Part shown: in pieces, positions 1-8,348 of the stretch | How positions within the stretch are numbered: the stretch's first letter is position 1 | How the letters are laid out: the number at the start of each line of letters is the position of its first letter | Source: Deltaproteobacteria bacterium | Lineage (GTDB): Bacteria; Desulfobacterota; Desulfuromonadia; Geobacterales; Pseudopelobacteraceae | Length of the DNA: 64,000 nucleotides | Assembly: GCA_021781535.1 (NCBI GenBank) | Contig: JAJXWO010000019.1 | Location: 1-64,000, forward strand | Direction: 5' to 3' | The notes under the pieces: generated by a model | Database searches by the model: none | What the model saw: only the letters and a program-made list of their open reading frames with translations | What the model was told of the DNA's origin: nothing | Translations under genes and position numbers: made by a program

Positions 1-299
1 CGAAAGGTGATGCGCAGTACAAGCTGCTGAAAGGGTACGACCAGGCGTATAAAAAAGCATATGGGACAGAAGCATCAACTTTTGGCGGGTATGCGTATGA
101 CGCGTTCCTGCTTGCTACAAGCGCCATCAAAAAGTCCGGTTCAACACCCGAAAAGATTCGAGCCGGAATCGAGCAGACCAAAAAACTGGTGAGCATTTCC
201 GGCGTGTTTACGATGACTCCGAAAGATCATAATGGCCTTGATCTTACGGCTTTTGAGATGGTCAAGATTGTCAAAGGCGACTGGTCGCTGCTTAAATAA
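1..299 (+). CDS. ABC transporter substrate-binding protein, C-terminal part (LivK-like)
   Basis: The window opens inside this gene; the reading frame starts at base 3 and ends in TAA at 297-299. About 98 residues remain, including the typical end of periplasmic branched-chain amino-acid binding proteins (FGGYAYDAFLL, a helical stretch with IRAGIEQTKK, then SGVFTMTPKDHNGLD and a final FEMVKIVKGDW). It is followed 26 bases later by a second binding protein of the same family and then by permease and ATPase genes, so it is probably the first gene of the operon or an alternative receptor for the same importer. Ligand cannot be told from the sequence. Confidence 0.85.
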   Translation, partial: KGDAQYKLLKGYDQAYKKAYGTEASTFGGYAYDAFLLATSAIKKSGSTPEKIRAGIEQTKKLVSISGVFTMTPKDHNGLDLTAFEMVKIVKGDWSLLK

Positions 300-325
300 C
301 TCAAAAGGTTCCAGGGAGATTTATC

Positions 326-1465
326 ATGAACATTAAAGTTGTGAACTTTGTAATTGCTGCAATTACCTTATTGTTCTCTGCCAACGTGTTTGCCGCCGCA
401 CCGATCAAGATCGGTGCCCTGTTTGCCGTTACCGGCCCGGCAGCATTTCTTGGTGAGCCGGAACGCAACAGCGCTAAAATGGTGGTTGATGAGATTAATA
501 AATCTGGCGGCGTCAAGGGGCACATGCTTGAACTGGTGGTATACGATACTTCCGGTGATGCGACGAAAGCCGTCCAACTGGCAACAAAACTAATCAAGGA
601 CGACAAGGTGGTTGCCATCATTGGACCGAGCACAACCGGCGAGACCATGGCGGTGATCCCGGTAGCGGAAAGGAGCATGATTCCCCTGATTTCCTGCTCC
701 GCCGGCAGTAAAATTACTGATCCGGTTAAAAAATTGGTTTTCAAAACCGCTCAGAATGATTCGTTAGCGGTCGGCAAAATATATGAATATCTGCAGAAAA
801 GGAAACTGACCAAAGTATCGCTGCTGACTGTTTCTGACGGTTTTGGCGCGTCAGGTCGCGAACAATTGAAGATTCAGGCTCCCAGATACGGGATCACTGT
901 TGTTTCTGATGATACCTATGGGCCAAAAGATACTGACATGACCGCACAACTGACGAAAATCCGGGGTTCCCATGCCCAGGCTATCATCTGCTGGGGCACC
1001 AATCCCGGACCGGCCCTTGTGGCAAAAAATGTCCGCCAGCTTGGCATTAAAACACCCCTGTTTATGAGCCACGGAGTATCGTCAAAGAAATTTATTGAAT
1101 TGGCTGGAACTGCTGCTGAAGGTATAAAACTTCCGTCAGGCAAAGTTATTGTTGCTGATATGTTGCCGGCTTCTGATAAACAGAAAAAATCCCTGATGGC
1201 CTTCGTTAAAGATTATCAGCGGCATTACAATGCTGAAGGAGATCATTTTGGCGGGCACGCCTGGGATGCCGTCATGTTGATCAGGAATGCGATCGATAAC
1301 GGCGCTGTTACAGCGGCAGCAATTCGCGATCGCATTGAGAATACCAGAGGTTTTGCCGGTATCGGGGGCACCTTCAATTTTTCGGCTCATGATCATGCCG
1401 GTTTGGGTAAGGATGCGTTCGTGCTGGTAGAGGTCAAGAATAAAGACTGGAAGATAGTAAAATAG
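326..1465 (+). CDS. ABC transporter substrate-binding protein, LivK family
   Basis: A 379-residue periplasmic binding protein of the type I Leu/Ile/Val fold. Residues 1-23 form a signal peptide (MNIKVVNF, a hydrophobic core, cut after VFA). The mature start APIKIGALFAVTGPAAFLGE and the later VAIIGPSTTGETMAVIPVAE match the ligand pocket region of the family. The ATG has CAGGGAG upstream. The gene stands between a second binding protein and livHMGF, which suggests two receptors feeding one permease. The 64-base gap to livH contains a strong hairpin. Ligand may be a branched-chain amino acid, another amino acid, or an aromatic acid; the family is used for all of these. Confidence 0.92.
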   Translation: MNIKVVNFVIAAITLLFSANVFAAAPIKIGALFAVTGPAAFLGEPERNSAKMVVDEINKSGGVKGHMLELVVYDTSGDATKAVQLATKLIKDDKVVAIIGPSTTGETMAVIPVAERSMIPLISCSAGSKITDPVKKLVFKTAQNDSLAVGKIYEYLQKRKLTKVSLLTVSDGFGASGREQLKIQAPRYGITVVSDDTYGPKDTDMTAQLTKIRGSHAQAIICWGTNPGPALVAKNVRQLGIKTPLFMSHGVSSKKFIELAGTAAEGIKLPSGKVIVADMLPASDKQKKSLMAFVKDYQRHYNAEGDHFGGHAWDAVMLIRNAIDNGAVTAAAIRDRIENTRGFAGIGGTFNFSAHDHAGLGKDAFVLVEVKNKDWKIVK

Positions 1466-1487
1466 TATATTTTGAAATGATTTTTCC

Positions 1488-1515
1488 GTAGGGGCGAATG
1501 TCCGTTCGCCCCTAC
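1488..1515. repeat. Perfect intergenic hairpin between binding protein and livH
   Basis: GTAGGGGCGAA (1488-1498) and TTCGCCCCTAC (1505-1515) are exact reverse complements around a 6-base loop. No T-run follows, so it is not a standard terminator. GTAGGGGCGA-type palindromes of this form recur between genes in many bacterial genomes. Here it could act as an RNA stabiliser or a partial stop, setting more binding protein than permease. Confidence 0.6.
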
Positions 1516-1529
1516 ATTTATGAGGTATA

Positions 1530-2411
1530 ATGCAGTTCGATCAGATTCTACAATATACCCTGTCCGGTTTATCGACCGGTGCTATCTATGCTTTGATCGG
1601 CATCGGTTTTTCGATCATTTACAACGCGACCGGTATCATCAATTTTGCTCAGGGTGAATTTGTCATGCTGGGCGGCCTGTTTACGCTGTCATGCCTGGAG
1701 TTTCTCAAACTGCCCCTCTGGGCGGCAATCCCCTGTGCCATTGCTGCTTCCACGCTGGTTGGCATGCTCTTCGAGCGCCTGGCTATCCGCCCGCTCCGGC
1801 AGCCGACCCCAATTAACCTGGTGATTATTACCATCGGCGGAAGTATTTTGATCCGCGGCCTTGCGATGCTCGTGTGGGGCAAGGACACCCATGCGGTTCC
1901 TTCCTTCTCGGGTGACACCCCGATTGCCATCGGCGGGGCCACCATTTTGCCGCAGCATCTCTGGATATTTGCCATAACCCTGATAATTATCGCCGTCAAC
2001 AAGGTTTACTTTTATCATACCATCAGCGGCAAGGCCATGAGGGCCTGTTCCTATAATCGGCGGGCAGCAGGGTTGGTAGGGATCGACGTGCGCCGTATGG
2101 TAATGTTCTCGTTTATCATCAGCTCGGCAATGGGTGCCGTTGCCGGCATCATCATTGCGCCGTTGACAATGACCGCCTACGATGTCGGCGTCATGCTCGG
2201 TTTAAAAGGGTTTTGTGCCGCCATTATCGGCGGCATGAGCAGTGGCCTTTCTACGGTTATCGGCGGCTTGTTACTGGGTGTGCTTGAGTCGCTCGGAGCC
2301 GGTCTCATCTCTTCGGGCTACAAGGATGCAATTGCCTTCATAATCCTGCTGTTGATACTGTTTTTCAGACCGCAGGGACTTTTTGGCAAAGCCGATTCGG
2401 AGCGGGTCTGA
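1530..2411 (+). CDS. livH: Branched-chain amino-acid ABC transporter permease LivH
   Basis: A 293-residue inner-membrane permease with about eight hydrophobic segments. It shows the LivH signature INFAQGEFVMLGG near residue 40 and, toward the C-terminus, the cytoplasmic-loop region AAIIGGMSSGLSTVIGGLLLG that contacts the ATPases. Length fits the family (about 290). It lies in the same direction as the upstream binding protein and is followed within 4 bases by livM, so they are co-transcribed. It pairs with LivM to form the membrane channel for the LivG/LivF ATPases. Confidence 0.93.
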   Translation: MQFDQILQYTLSGLSTGAIYALIGIGFSIIYNATGIINFAQGEFVMLGGLFTLSCLEFLKLPLWAAIPCAIAASTLVGMLFERLAIRPLRQPTPINLVIITIGGSILIRGLAMLVWGKDTHAVPSFSGDTPIAIGGATILPQHLWIFAITLIIIAVNKVYFYHTISGKAMRACSYNRRAAGLVGIDVRRMVMFSFIISSAMGAVAGIIIAPLTMTAYDVGVMLGLKGFCAAIIGGMSSGLSTVIGGLLLGVLESLGAGLISSGYKDAIAFIILLLILFFRPQGLFGKADSERV

Positions 2412-2415
2412 CCTC

Positions 2416-3375
2416 ATGAAACGAAACCTCCTGCTATTCACCGGTTTTTCGCTGCTGGTCATGCTGGCTCCACAGTTCTTCAGAGGTGGCTATCTGATGA
2501 ACGTGCTGGTGTTTGTCGGCATCAACACCATGCTGGCGATAGCACTCAATCTGCTCCTCGGCTATGCCGGACAGATATCTCTCGGCCATGCCGGCTTCTT
2601 CGGTCTTGGCGCGTACCTGTCCGGCATCATGACGACCACCTTCAGCATGAACCCGTGGGAAGCCATGCCGGTTGCCGCCCTCGTGGTCGGTTGTCTGGCC
2701 TACCTGATCGGTTTTCCCGTTCTGAAACTCAAAGGTCATTACCTGGCCATGGCAACGCTTGGCCTCGGTATTATATTTTTCATCATCTTTAATGAGACGT
2801 ATGAATGGACCGGTGGTCCTTCCGGATTGTCAGGAATTCCAAATCTGCAGCTCGGCAGCATCGTTTTTGATACTGACGTCAAAAACTACTATCTGATCTG
2901 GGGCGTGACTCTGGCGGTCATGCTGTTTTCGATGAATCTGGCTCAGTCGAGGGTCGGACGCGCCTTGCGTGCGGTGCATGATTCCGAAATCGCCGCGCAG
3001 GTTCTGGGGGTCAATGCCCGTCACCTGAAGGTACAGATATTTGCCCTTTCCGCGATCATCTGTTCTCTGGCTGGAAGCCTTTATGCACACACCATGACGT
3101 TTATTTCCCCCACATCATTCGGATTCAACTTTTCGATCGAGTTGCTGACAATGGTGGTAATAGGCGGACTTGGAAGTATTTACGGTTCATTCCTCGGTGC
3201 CGCTTTGCTCACCCTGCTGCCTGAATTTCTTCGTGGCGCCAATGATTACGACATAATTGTGTACGGCGGTCTGCTGGTGATTATGGTGATGTATATGCCG
3301 GGGGGACTTGTGCGCGGTATTCCCGCTCTCTTCAGGAAGATCATAAATCGGGAAGCGGAGAGTGGTAATGCTTGA
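2416..3375 (+). CDS. livM: Branched-chain amino-acid ABC transporter permease LivM
   Basis: A 319-residue multi-span permease. The family motif GYAGQISLGHAGFFGLGAY lies near residues 50-68, and the coupling loop VVIGGLGSIYGSFLGA near residue 255. I chose ATG 2416, just after the livH stop at 2411, over the upstream in-frame ATG at 2383, because the extra 11 residues are polar and overlap livH. The gene overlaps livG by 8 bases, showing translational coupling. Confidence 0.92.
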   Translation: MKRNLLLFTGFSLLVMLAPQFFRGGYLMNVLVFVGINTMLAIALNLLLGYAGQISLGHAGFFGLGAYLSGIMTTTFSMNPWEAMPVAALVVGCLAYLIGFPVLKLKGHYLAMATLGLGIIFFIIFNETYEWTGGPSGLSGIPNLQLGSIVFDTDVKNYYLIWGVTLAVMLFSMNLAQSRVGRALRAVHDSEIAAQVLGVNARHLKVQIFALSAIICSLAGSLYAHTMTFISPTSFGFNFSIELLTMVVIGGLGSIYGSFLGAALLTLLPEFLRGANDYDIIVYGGLLVIMVMYMPGGLVRGIPALFRKIINREAESGNA

Positions 3376-4123
3376 GATTTCCGGGATCACACAAATTTTT
3401 GGTGGCGTGACGGCACTCGATGCGGTATCGTTTTCAATTGCAAAGGGTGATATTACCGGGGTTATTGGTCCGAACGGAGCGGGCAAGACGACACTTTTTA
3501 ACATCATCAGCGGCATCTATAAGCAGACCGCCGGCACCGTGCTACTGGAGGGGAAAGACATATCCGGTTTTTCGCCGGAGAGACTGGCCCGGCGTGCCAT
3601 GGTCCGGACATTTCAAAATATCGAATTGTTTGGAGGCATGACGGTGCTAGAAAATGTCATGGTCGGCATGCACACCAAGAGTTCCAGCGGTCTGCTGGCT
3701 TGTGCGCTCAGAATGCCCTGGAGTAGTGCCGAAGAGCGCCGCATCCGTGAAGGTGCCGTAAAATGGCTTGAATTTACCGGTATTCTTGATCTGGCTGATC
3801 ATGCCGCCGGCAGTCTCCCGTTCGGGAAAGGTCGCCTTCTGGAAATAGCCCGGGCACTGGCCGCTCTGCCGCGCATCATCTTGATGGATGAACCGGCGGC
3901 CGGACTAAACAGCCAGGAAACCCTTGCGCTGGCCCAGCTGATCAAACGGATCCGGGATCTTGGCATTACCGTCGTCCTGGTTGAACACGATATGGAGCTG
4001 GTCATGGATATTTGTGACCGGATCGTTGTTCTCAATCTCGGCAGGAAACTGGCTGAAGGCACACCTCGTGAAATACAGGAATGCCCTGAAGTAATTGCTG
4101 CGTATCTCGGGGATGACGACTGA
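3368..4123 (+). CDS. livG: Branched-chain amino-acid ABC transporter ATPase LivG
   Basis: A 251-residue ABC ATPase. The Walker A motif GPNGAGKTT lies near residues 35-43, the Walker B and D-loop region LMDEPAAGLNSQET near residue 174, and an H-switch follows in VEHDMELVMDICDR. The signature helix reads LPFGKGRLLEIARAL, close to the LivG form LPYGKQR but with G in place of the usual Q. ATG 3368 is preferred to GTG 3362 because GGAG lies 7 bases upstream. It overlaps livM at its start and livF at its end by a single base. Confidence 0.92.
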   Translation: MLEISGITQIFGGVTALDAVSFSIAKGDITGVIGPNGAGKTTLFNIISGIYKQTAGTVLLEGKDISGFSPERLARRAMVRTFQNIELFGGMTVLENVMVGMHTKSSSGLLACALRMPWSSAEERRIREGAVKWLEFTGILDLADHAAGSLPFGKGRLLEIARALAALPRIILMDEPAAGLNSQETLALAQLIKRIRDLGITVVLVEHDMELVMDICDRIVVLNLGRKLAEGTPREIQECPEVIAAYLGDDD

Positions 4124-4866
4124 TGCTGCGTATAAAAAATATCAACACCTTCTACGGTAAAGTTCACGCACTCAAAAATGTCTCCCTGCATCTGGGCGAG
4201 GGCGAGATTGTAACGCTGATCGGTGCTAATGGCGCCGGCAAAACGACCATCCTGAACAGCATATCGGCGATTATACCAGCTTCTTCCGGAGAGATATTGT
4301 TTCGCAAGGATATCATTACGGCGCTTTCGCCGGATAAGGTTGTGCAGCATGGCATATCCCAGGTGCCGGAAGGGAGACAGGTGTTCAAGCCTCTCTCGGT
4401 GGAGGATAATCTTGAATTGGGAGCGTATCTGCGCTATAGGAGCAGGGAAGGGAAGGCTGCCATCCACACGGATATGGAACTGGTGTTCGATCTTTTCCCC
4501 CGTCTCAAAGAGCGTCGCAAGCAGCTGTCAGGCACGATGTCCGGAGGAGAGCAGCAGATGCTCGCAATCGGGAGGGCATTAATGGCGAAACCCAAGCTGT
4601 TGCTTCTTGACGAGCCTTCAATGGGGCTTGCGCCGTTAGTTGTGCAGGAAATATTTCACGTGCTGGAACGGCTCCGCCGGGAAAACGGCACCACCATTTT
4701 GCTCGTGGAACAAAATGCCAAGGCGGCCCTCAAACTGGCAGATCGCGGCTATGTTTTGGAAACCGGCAAGGTGATTCTGGAAGGTCCGGCTGATGAACTG
4801 CTGGAGAATGCCGAGGTCAAGCGTGCCTATCTCGGCAAGGACAAAAAGGAAATTTGGGAGCGATAA
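4123..4866 (+). CDS. livF: Branched-chain amino-acid ABC transporter ATPase LivF
   Basis: A 247-residue ABC ATPase, second of the pair. Walker A GANGAGKTT lies near residue 34, the ABC signature MSGGEQQMLAIGRAL near residue 140, and Walker B LLLLDEPSMGLAP follows. The short PEGRQVFKPLSVEDNL segment is typical of LivF. Its ATG uses the last base of the livG stop codon (TGATG). It ends the importer operon; hpnH follows after 74 bases. Confidence 0.93.
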   Translation: MLRIKNINTFYGKVHALKNVSLHLGEGEIVTLIGANGAGKTTILNSISAIIPASSGEILFRKDIITALSPDKVVQHGISQVPEGRQVFKPLSVEDNLELGAYLRYRSREGKAAIHTDMELVFDLFPRLKERRKQLSGTMSGGEQQMLAIGRALMAKPKLLLLDEPSMGLAPLVVQEIFHVLERLRRENGTTILLVEQNAKAALKLADRGYVLETGKVILEGPADELLENAEVKRAYLGKDKKEIWER

Positions 4867-4940
4867 TAGCTTCAATCGCCCCTTTTCATATTACACTGTA
4901 GCTCATTACCGGTGAGCACATACACAAAGGAATGTAATCA

Positions 4941-5939
4941 ATGCGTTTTCCACTCCGTCTCAACTACGATCTCACGAAATACATTATCAGCAACAAGCTC
5001 AATAAAATTGAAAAGTATCCGCTGGTATTGATGCTGGAGCCGACCCACCTCTGCAATCTTGCCTGTTCCGGTTGCGGCAGGATCCGCGAATACGCGGACA
5101 CTATCCAGGAGATGATGACCCTGGAAGAATGTTTGCAATCGGTGGACGAATGTCCGGCACCGGTCGTCACCATCACCGGCGGCGAGCCGTTCCTGTATCC
5201 GCATATTCATGAACTGATTACCGCAGTACTGCAGAGGGGCAAGCACATCTACCTCTGTACGAACGGCATCCTGCTTGAAAAAGCGCTGGACTCCATGAAA
5301 CCCCACCCTAATTTTACGCTTAATATTCACGTTGATGGCCTGGAAGAAACCCACGACCGTATTCTGGAGCGCAAGGGTGCGTTCAAAACCGCGATGGCGG
5401 CTATCAAGAAAGCCAAGGAGTTGGGGTTTAGGGTGTGTACGAACACAACGATTTTCAATGAAACCGACCTGGTTGAAATCGAGATGCTCTTTAGCCGCCT
5501 GGAAGAGATTGGTGTTGACGGCCTGCTTGTAGCTCCCGGTTTCGGGTATGAAGCGGTTGGAGAAAAGCTGTTTCTTGAGCGCCGCGACATCGAGAAAAAG
5601 TTTGCCCAAGTTTACGAAATGAGCAAAAAGCATCGCTTCTTTTCAACCCCGATGTACCTGCGTTTTCTCAAAGGCGAAAAGAAGCTTGAATGTACTCCCT
5701 GGGGTAACCCGACCCGCAATCCTCGTGGCTGGAAGGCGCCCTGCTATCTGATTACGGACGCCCATTATCCAACCTTTGCGGAGATGATGGCAAAGACCGA
5801 GTGGGAAAAGTACGGGGTAGGAAAAGATATCCGCTGCGCCCAGTGCATGATGCACTGCGGTTTTGAACCGACTGTCGTCAACGAGATCGGCAAAAGCTGG
5901 AAAGATATACTTGAGATGATGATCTGGAACTTGACCTAG
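4941..5939 (+). CDS. hpnH: HpnH-like radical SAM enzyme (adenosyl-hopene synthase family)
   Basis: A 332-residue radical SAM protein. Cys38, Cys42 and Cys45 form the CxxxCxxC [4Fe-4S]/SAM site within EPTHLCNLACSGCG. ITGGEPFLYP near residue 77 is the GGE motif that holds the SAM amino group, and CTPWGNPTRN followed by GWKAPCYL is characteristic of the C-terminal DUF3463 part of HpnH. CAQCMMHCG near the end may bind a second cluster. HpnH adds 5-deoxyadenosine to diploptene in bacteriohopanepolyol synthesis. No other hopanoid gene is in the window, so the exact substrate is inferred from family only. A terminator follows at 6022. Confidence 0.8.
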   Translation: MRFPLRLNYDLTKYIISNKLNKIEKYPLVLMLEPTHLCNLACSGCGRIREYADTIQEMMTLEECLQSVDECPAPVVTITGGEPFLYPHIHELITAVLQRGKHIYLCTNGILLEKALDSMKPHPNFTLNIHVDGLEETHDRILERKGAFKTAMAAIKKAKELGFRVCTNTTIFNETDLVEIEMLFSRLEEIGVDGLLVAPGFGYEAVGEKLFLERRDIEKKFAQVYEMSKKHRFFSTPMYLRFLKGEKKLECTPWGNPTRNPRGWKAPCYLITDAHYPTFAEMMAKTEWEKYGVGKDIRCAQCMMHCGFEPTVVNEIGKSWKDILEMMIWNLT

Positions 5940-6325
5940 CAATTTAAGGTTTTTGAATGCTTGTTATGTGGTAACAAGTACCTATTAAATCAAATAGTTG
6001 ACTTTACCTGCGTACCTTTTACCCGCTAATCTTTAAGACAGATTTAGCGGGTTTTTTTTTATTGTGTCCGTACCTGTACCGTCCATTATCGTACCTATCT
6101 TTTCGGTTTTCTGAAGTTCAGTATTATACTATCGAAATGCCGTTGAGCGACCGCAACATTCCTCTCCTGCGGCGGGTTATATTGCAGGCGTGCGACTGAG
6201 GGATGACTTCGATAAATGGGCATGCGCGCTTGGCGGCAGCGGGATCGGTTATCGTTCTCGTATCAAAATAGGTTGGGTTTCCCCACCTGACGCCGGACCA
6301 GCTTCAGGTGGGGAAATGCCCTTAA
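5940..6325. other. Intergenic region after hpnH
   Basis: This stretch holds the hpnH terminator near its left end and then about 260 bases with no supportable gene. A short open frame at 6190-6429 on the plus strand runs into the DUF4382 gene on the other strand and has no ribosome binding site, so I do not call it. Confidence 0.5.
6022..6060 (+). terminator. Rho-independent terminator after hpnH
   Basis: CCCGCTAATCT (6022-6032) pairs with AGATTTAGCGGG (6040-6051) with one bulged base, and nine T follow at 6052-6060. It closes the hpnH transcript, possibly the whole liv-hpnH unit. Confidence 0.88.
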
Positions 6326-7258
6326 TCAGGGAGCTTTCACCAGAGGGATTGTCCCCAGGTCGGTTGTCTGGCCTTGTACAACGCTTACCGCTGAAGACGA
6401 GTAGAGGCGGAAACCGTTCGCCGAAATGAATGTCTTGTACGAGACCGTTGGATTACTGGGCGGAACGAATGTGGTAAAAGGTGACTGCCATGCGCCGCTG
6501 GTGTAATTACTGAATATTTTGCCTGCCGCGATCGGATCAGCGTCATTGATGTCCCCGCGGCGTTTGACCGAAACGGTCGCGCTCGACCAGTCCTTGAATG
6601 TTGAAGAGACCGTTCCAGAGATGGAGCCGAACTGGGTAAGCATGTCAGACATCCGCACGAGCCGTATCCCGGTCGGTTTAAAATTATAAGCACCGTTTCC
6701 CCGGGCAACGATAGCGGTATTTGGATCGAAGTCGATCATGAGCGCGTTAATCGTATCCGGTTTGATCTCAAACGGACCAAGGATTTTCAAGCCGGTCTGC
6801 TGGGCGCTGGGAGTGGTGAGCGGTATTTTGTTGGTGGGATCTGAAGTAAGCACGAGGTAGTTTGCCGGTTGCTGCTGTCCATTGGGGTTCGGTTCGAGTA
6901 TCAGACGGATCTGGCTGTAGGTGCCTGCAGGAAGGACAACATCGCCAAGTGCCTGCTGCACGAACTGCAGCTGCATGACATCAATGACCTTGGGCGTTGC
7001 AAAGCTCACCACAACGGGAAGTGCGGGATCATTATCCGGGGCGTTTTCCTTGCCGGCAGGCACGACCCGTATTTCGCGGATGCTGATGACTACATTTTGA
7101 AAATCAGTACTCGCCTTGTCGGTGATTGCGAGCTTCAGCGTCCCTGTTGAAGCACTGCTGCCGCCACCTCCACTGCACCCCTGTACTTGAAGCAGTGCCA
7201 TTGTTGTAGCCGCAAGAACCGTTGATACTTTCAGAACTGATAGAGTCTTTTGAAACAT
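6326..7258 (-). CDS. DUF4382 domain lipoprotein
   Basis: A 310-residue exported lipoprotein. Residues 1-27 are a lipoprotein signal ending in the lipobox VQGC with Cys28 as lipid site, followed by a glycine/serine linker. From about residue 38, GTLKLAITDKASTDFQNVVISIREIRV matches the start of DUF4382, a beta-rich domain of unknown function. GGGGG lies just upstream of the ATG. The gene has its own sigma70 promoter and a cyclic-dinucleotide riboswitch with terminator, so expression depends on a nucleotide second messenger. Comparable Geobacter riboswitches sit in front of surface and electron-transfer genes, which suggests an envelope or extracellular role; that is inference. Confidence 0.82.
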   Translation of the reverse strand: MFQKTLSVLKVSTVLAATTMALLQVQGCSGGGGSSASTGTLKLAITDKASTDFQNVVISIREIRVVPAGKENAPDNDPALPVVVSFATPKVIDVMQLQFVQQALGDVVLPAGTYSQIRLILEPNPNGQQQPANYLVLTSDPTNKIPLTTPSAQQTGLKILGPFEIKPDTINALMIDFDPNTAIVARGNGAYNFKPTGIRLVRMSDMLTQFGSISGTVSSTFKDWSSATVSVKRRGDINDADPIAAGKIFSNYTSGAWQSPFTTFVPPSNPTVSYKTFISANGFRLYSSSAVSVVQGQTTDLGTIPLVKAP

Positions 7259-7283
7259 GTTGCCCCCTTTTCCCGGGAATTAT

Positions 7284-7330
7284 AAAAAAAGCCGGGTTGC
7301 AGAAATATAGTGATATTTCGGCAACCCGGC
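7284..7330 (-). terminator. Riboswitch expression-platform terminator
   Basis: On the minus strand the 3' end of the aptamer, GCCGGGTTGC (7330-7321), pairs with GCAACCCGGC (7300-7291), with an inner stem built from ATATTT/AAATAT, followed by a run of seven U (7290-7284). The same GCCGGGTTGC bases belong to the aptamer, so ligand binding and termination compete for them: an ON switch arrangement. Confidence 0.85.
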
Positions 7331-7395
7331 TGTCTTAGTAAGACCCTGTGGGCTTTCCGCCCCACCCTCGCGGGTGGTTTAGTATTATCGTGTAC
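7318..7395 (-). promoter_or_regulatory. GEMM-I cyclic-dinucleotide riboswitch, A20 (cGAMP-type)
   Basis: Read on the minus strand, the aptamer shows CACG, then TAAACC, a stem ACCC/GGGT closed by a GCGA tetraloop, GGGGCGGAAAGCC, then CAGGGTC and CTAAGACAGCCGGGTTGCCG. These are the conserved blocks of the GEMM-I (c-di-GMP-I) class. Hand alignment to the Vibrio Vc2 aptamer over the 17 bases ending in AAACC puts A, not G, at position 20. Known biochemistry links A20 to 3',3'-cGAMP recognition, as in Geobacter. A promoter lies upstream and a terminator sharing its 3' strand lies downstream. Confidence 0.85.
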
Positions 7396-7414
7396 CATCT
7401 ATTTGGTAAACGCT

Positions 7415-7442
7415 ACTATACCTCATGCACTTGTAATGTCAA
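7415..7442 (-). promoter_or_regulatory. Sigma70 promoter of the riboswitch leader
   Basis: On the minus strand TTGACA (7442-7437) and TATAGT (7420-7415) are 16 bases apart, close to ideal. Transcription would start about 10 bases before the aptamer and run through it into the DUF4382 gene. Confidence 0.75.
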
Positions 7443-7909
7443 CGGTGCAATGTTTTGGTGTACATCGACGTCCGCATTCCCCATTGCCGTAAATAAACAA
7501 AAAACTACCTGCACGCTTATTAGAATCCCTCTTCTTCTATGTAAAAAAATAACACTGGTAAAATAACACTCTCACTTAATCCAACTGTAATAATAGGCAG
7601 TTACATCTTACCTATCTCATATGCCACCAACCAACTTACAAAAGCGCACCGTATCCATAAACCCGCTTAAGCAAAATATATCTGTAATATCGGTATGATA
7701 TAACATCAACGTCTTTGGCATACATGATGTAATAAGAAATTTATCTAATAAAAGCTCTATGAGACTCAATCTTTACCCATTATCAATTGACGCATTGCCA
7801 TCTTTGGCAAAATACAGGCACAAGGAGGGAGGGGGCCATGTTTGATGATTCATAATAATTATAAATTAATTAAACAGGTTCACAACTCTGTCCATAAGGA
7901 GGGTACGTC
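7443..7909. other. Intergenic region between riboswitch leader and flp genes
   Basis: About 470 bases, AT-rich, between divergent units. I find no gene. It contains a palindrome TTGCCA-TCTT-TGGCAA at 7795-7810 and a possible sigma54 element overlapping it, both suited to control of the pilin genes to the right. Confidence 0.5.
7805..7820 (+). promoter_or_regulatory. Possible sigma54 promoter for flp pilins
   Basis: TGGCAAAATACAGGCA has GG and GC exactly 10 bases apart, as sigma54 requires, but lacks the T residues expected next to the -12 GC. It overlaps the TTGCCA/TGGCAA palindrome and leaves a leader of roughly 75 bases before the first pilin. Weak evidence. Confidence 0.3.
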
Positions 7910-8092
7910 ATGAGACATCCCCTTGCATTTCATATCAGGCTTCAGACAATGTTGAAGGATGAAATGGGGGCAACAATGGTTGAATACTCCCTTATGGTCG
8001 CCTTCATCGCGATGGTGGCGGTTGCTGCCAATGCAACTTTGGGGACGAATCTCAATGCAAAATTCGAATCATTTGCGGGGCTATTCCCGTAA
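7910..8092 (+). CDS. flp: Flp/Fap-type pilin 1
   Basis: A 60-residue Flp pilin. The prepilin cut falls between Gly20 and Ala21 (KDEMG, then ATMVEYSLMV); Glu5 and Tyr6 of the mature chain (EY) are the Flp hallmark, followed by the hydrophobic polymerisation helix. AAGGAGGG lies 6 bases before the ATG. Mature pilin would be about 40 residues. It is the first of two pilins heading the Tad locus; the enzyme that cuts it (TadV/CpaA or PilD) is not in the window. Confidence 0.93.
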   Translation: MRHPLAFHIRLQTMLKDEMGATMVEYSLMVAFIAMVAVAANATLGTNLNAKFESFAGLFP

Positions 8093-8118
8093 TTAAAAAT
8101 CAAAGTGGAGGTAACGCC

Positions 8119-8325
8119 ATGAAAAAACTTATCCCGATGTATGTAAAGATGCAGTCAATGTTGAAAGATGAAAAAGGCGCAACGATGGTCGAGTACGCCC
8201 TGATGGTCGCCTTAATCGCGGTAGTATGCATCGGAGCCGTAACTCTGATCGGCACGAGCGCTGAAACTAAGTTTAACGAAGTTCAGAGCGCTATAACCGG
8301 TGCCGCACCCGCACCCGCACCATGA
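8119..8325 (+). CDS. flp: Flp/Fap-type pilin 2
   Basis: A 68-residue paralogue of the preceding pilin, starting 26 bases after it, with a GGAGG site. Cut expected after Gly20 (KDEKG, then ATMVEYALMV). It differs by an Ala-Pro rich tail (APAPAP) not found in pilin 1. Shared residues around the cleavage site point to a tandem duplication. Either could be the major subunit. A strong terminator follows, so the pilins can be expressed well above the assembly genes. Confidence 0.93.
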   Translation: MKKLIPMYVKMQSMLKDEKGATMVEYALMVALIAVVCIGAVTLIGTSAETKFNEVQSAITGAAPAPAP

Positions 8326-8348
8326 CCGCAATTGCATAATGTCTTGCT

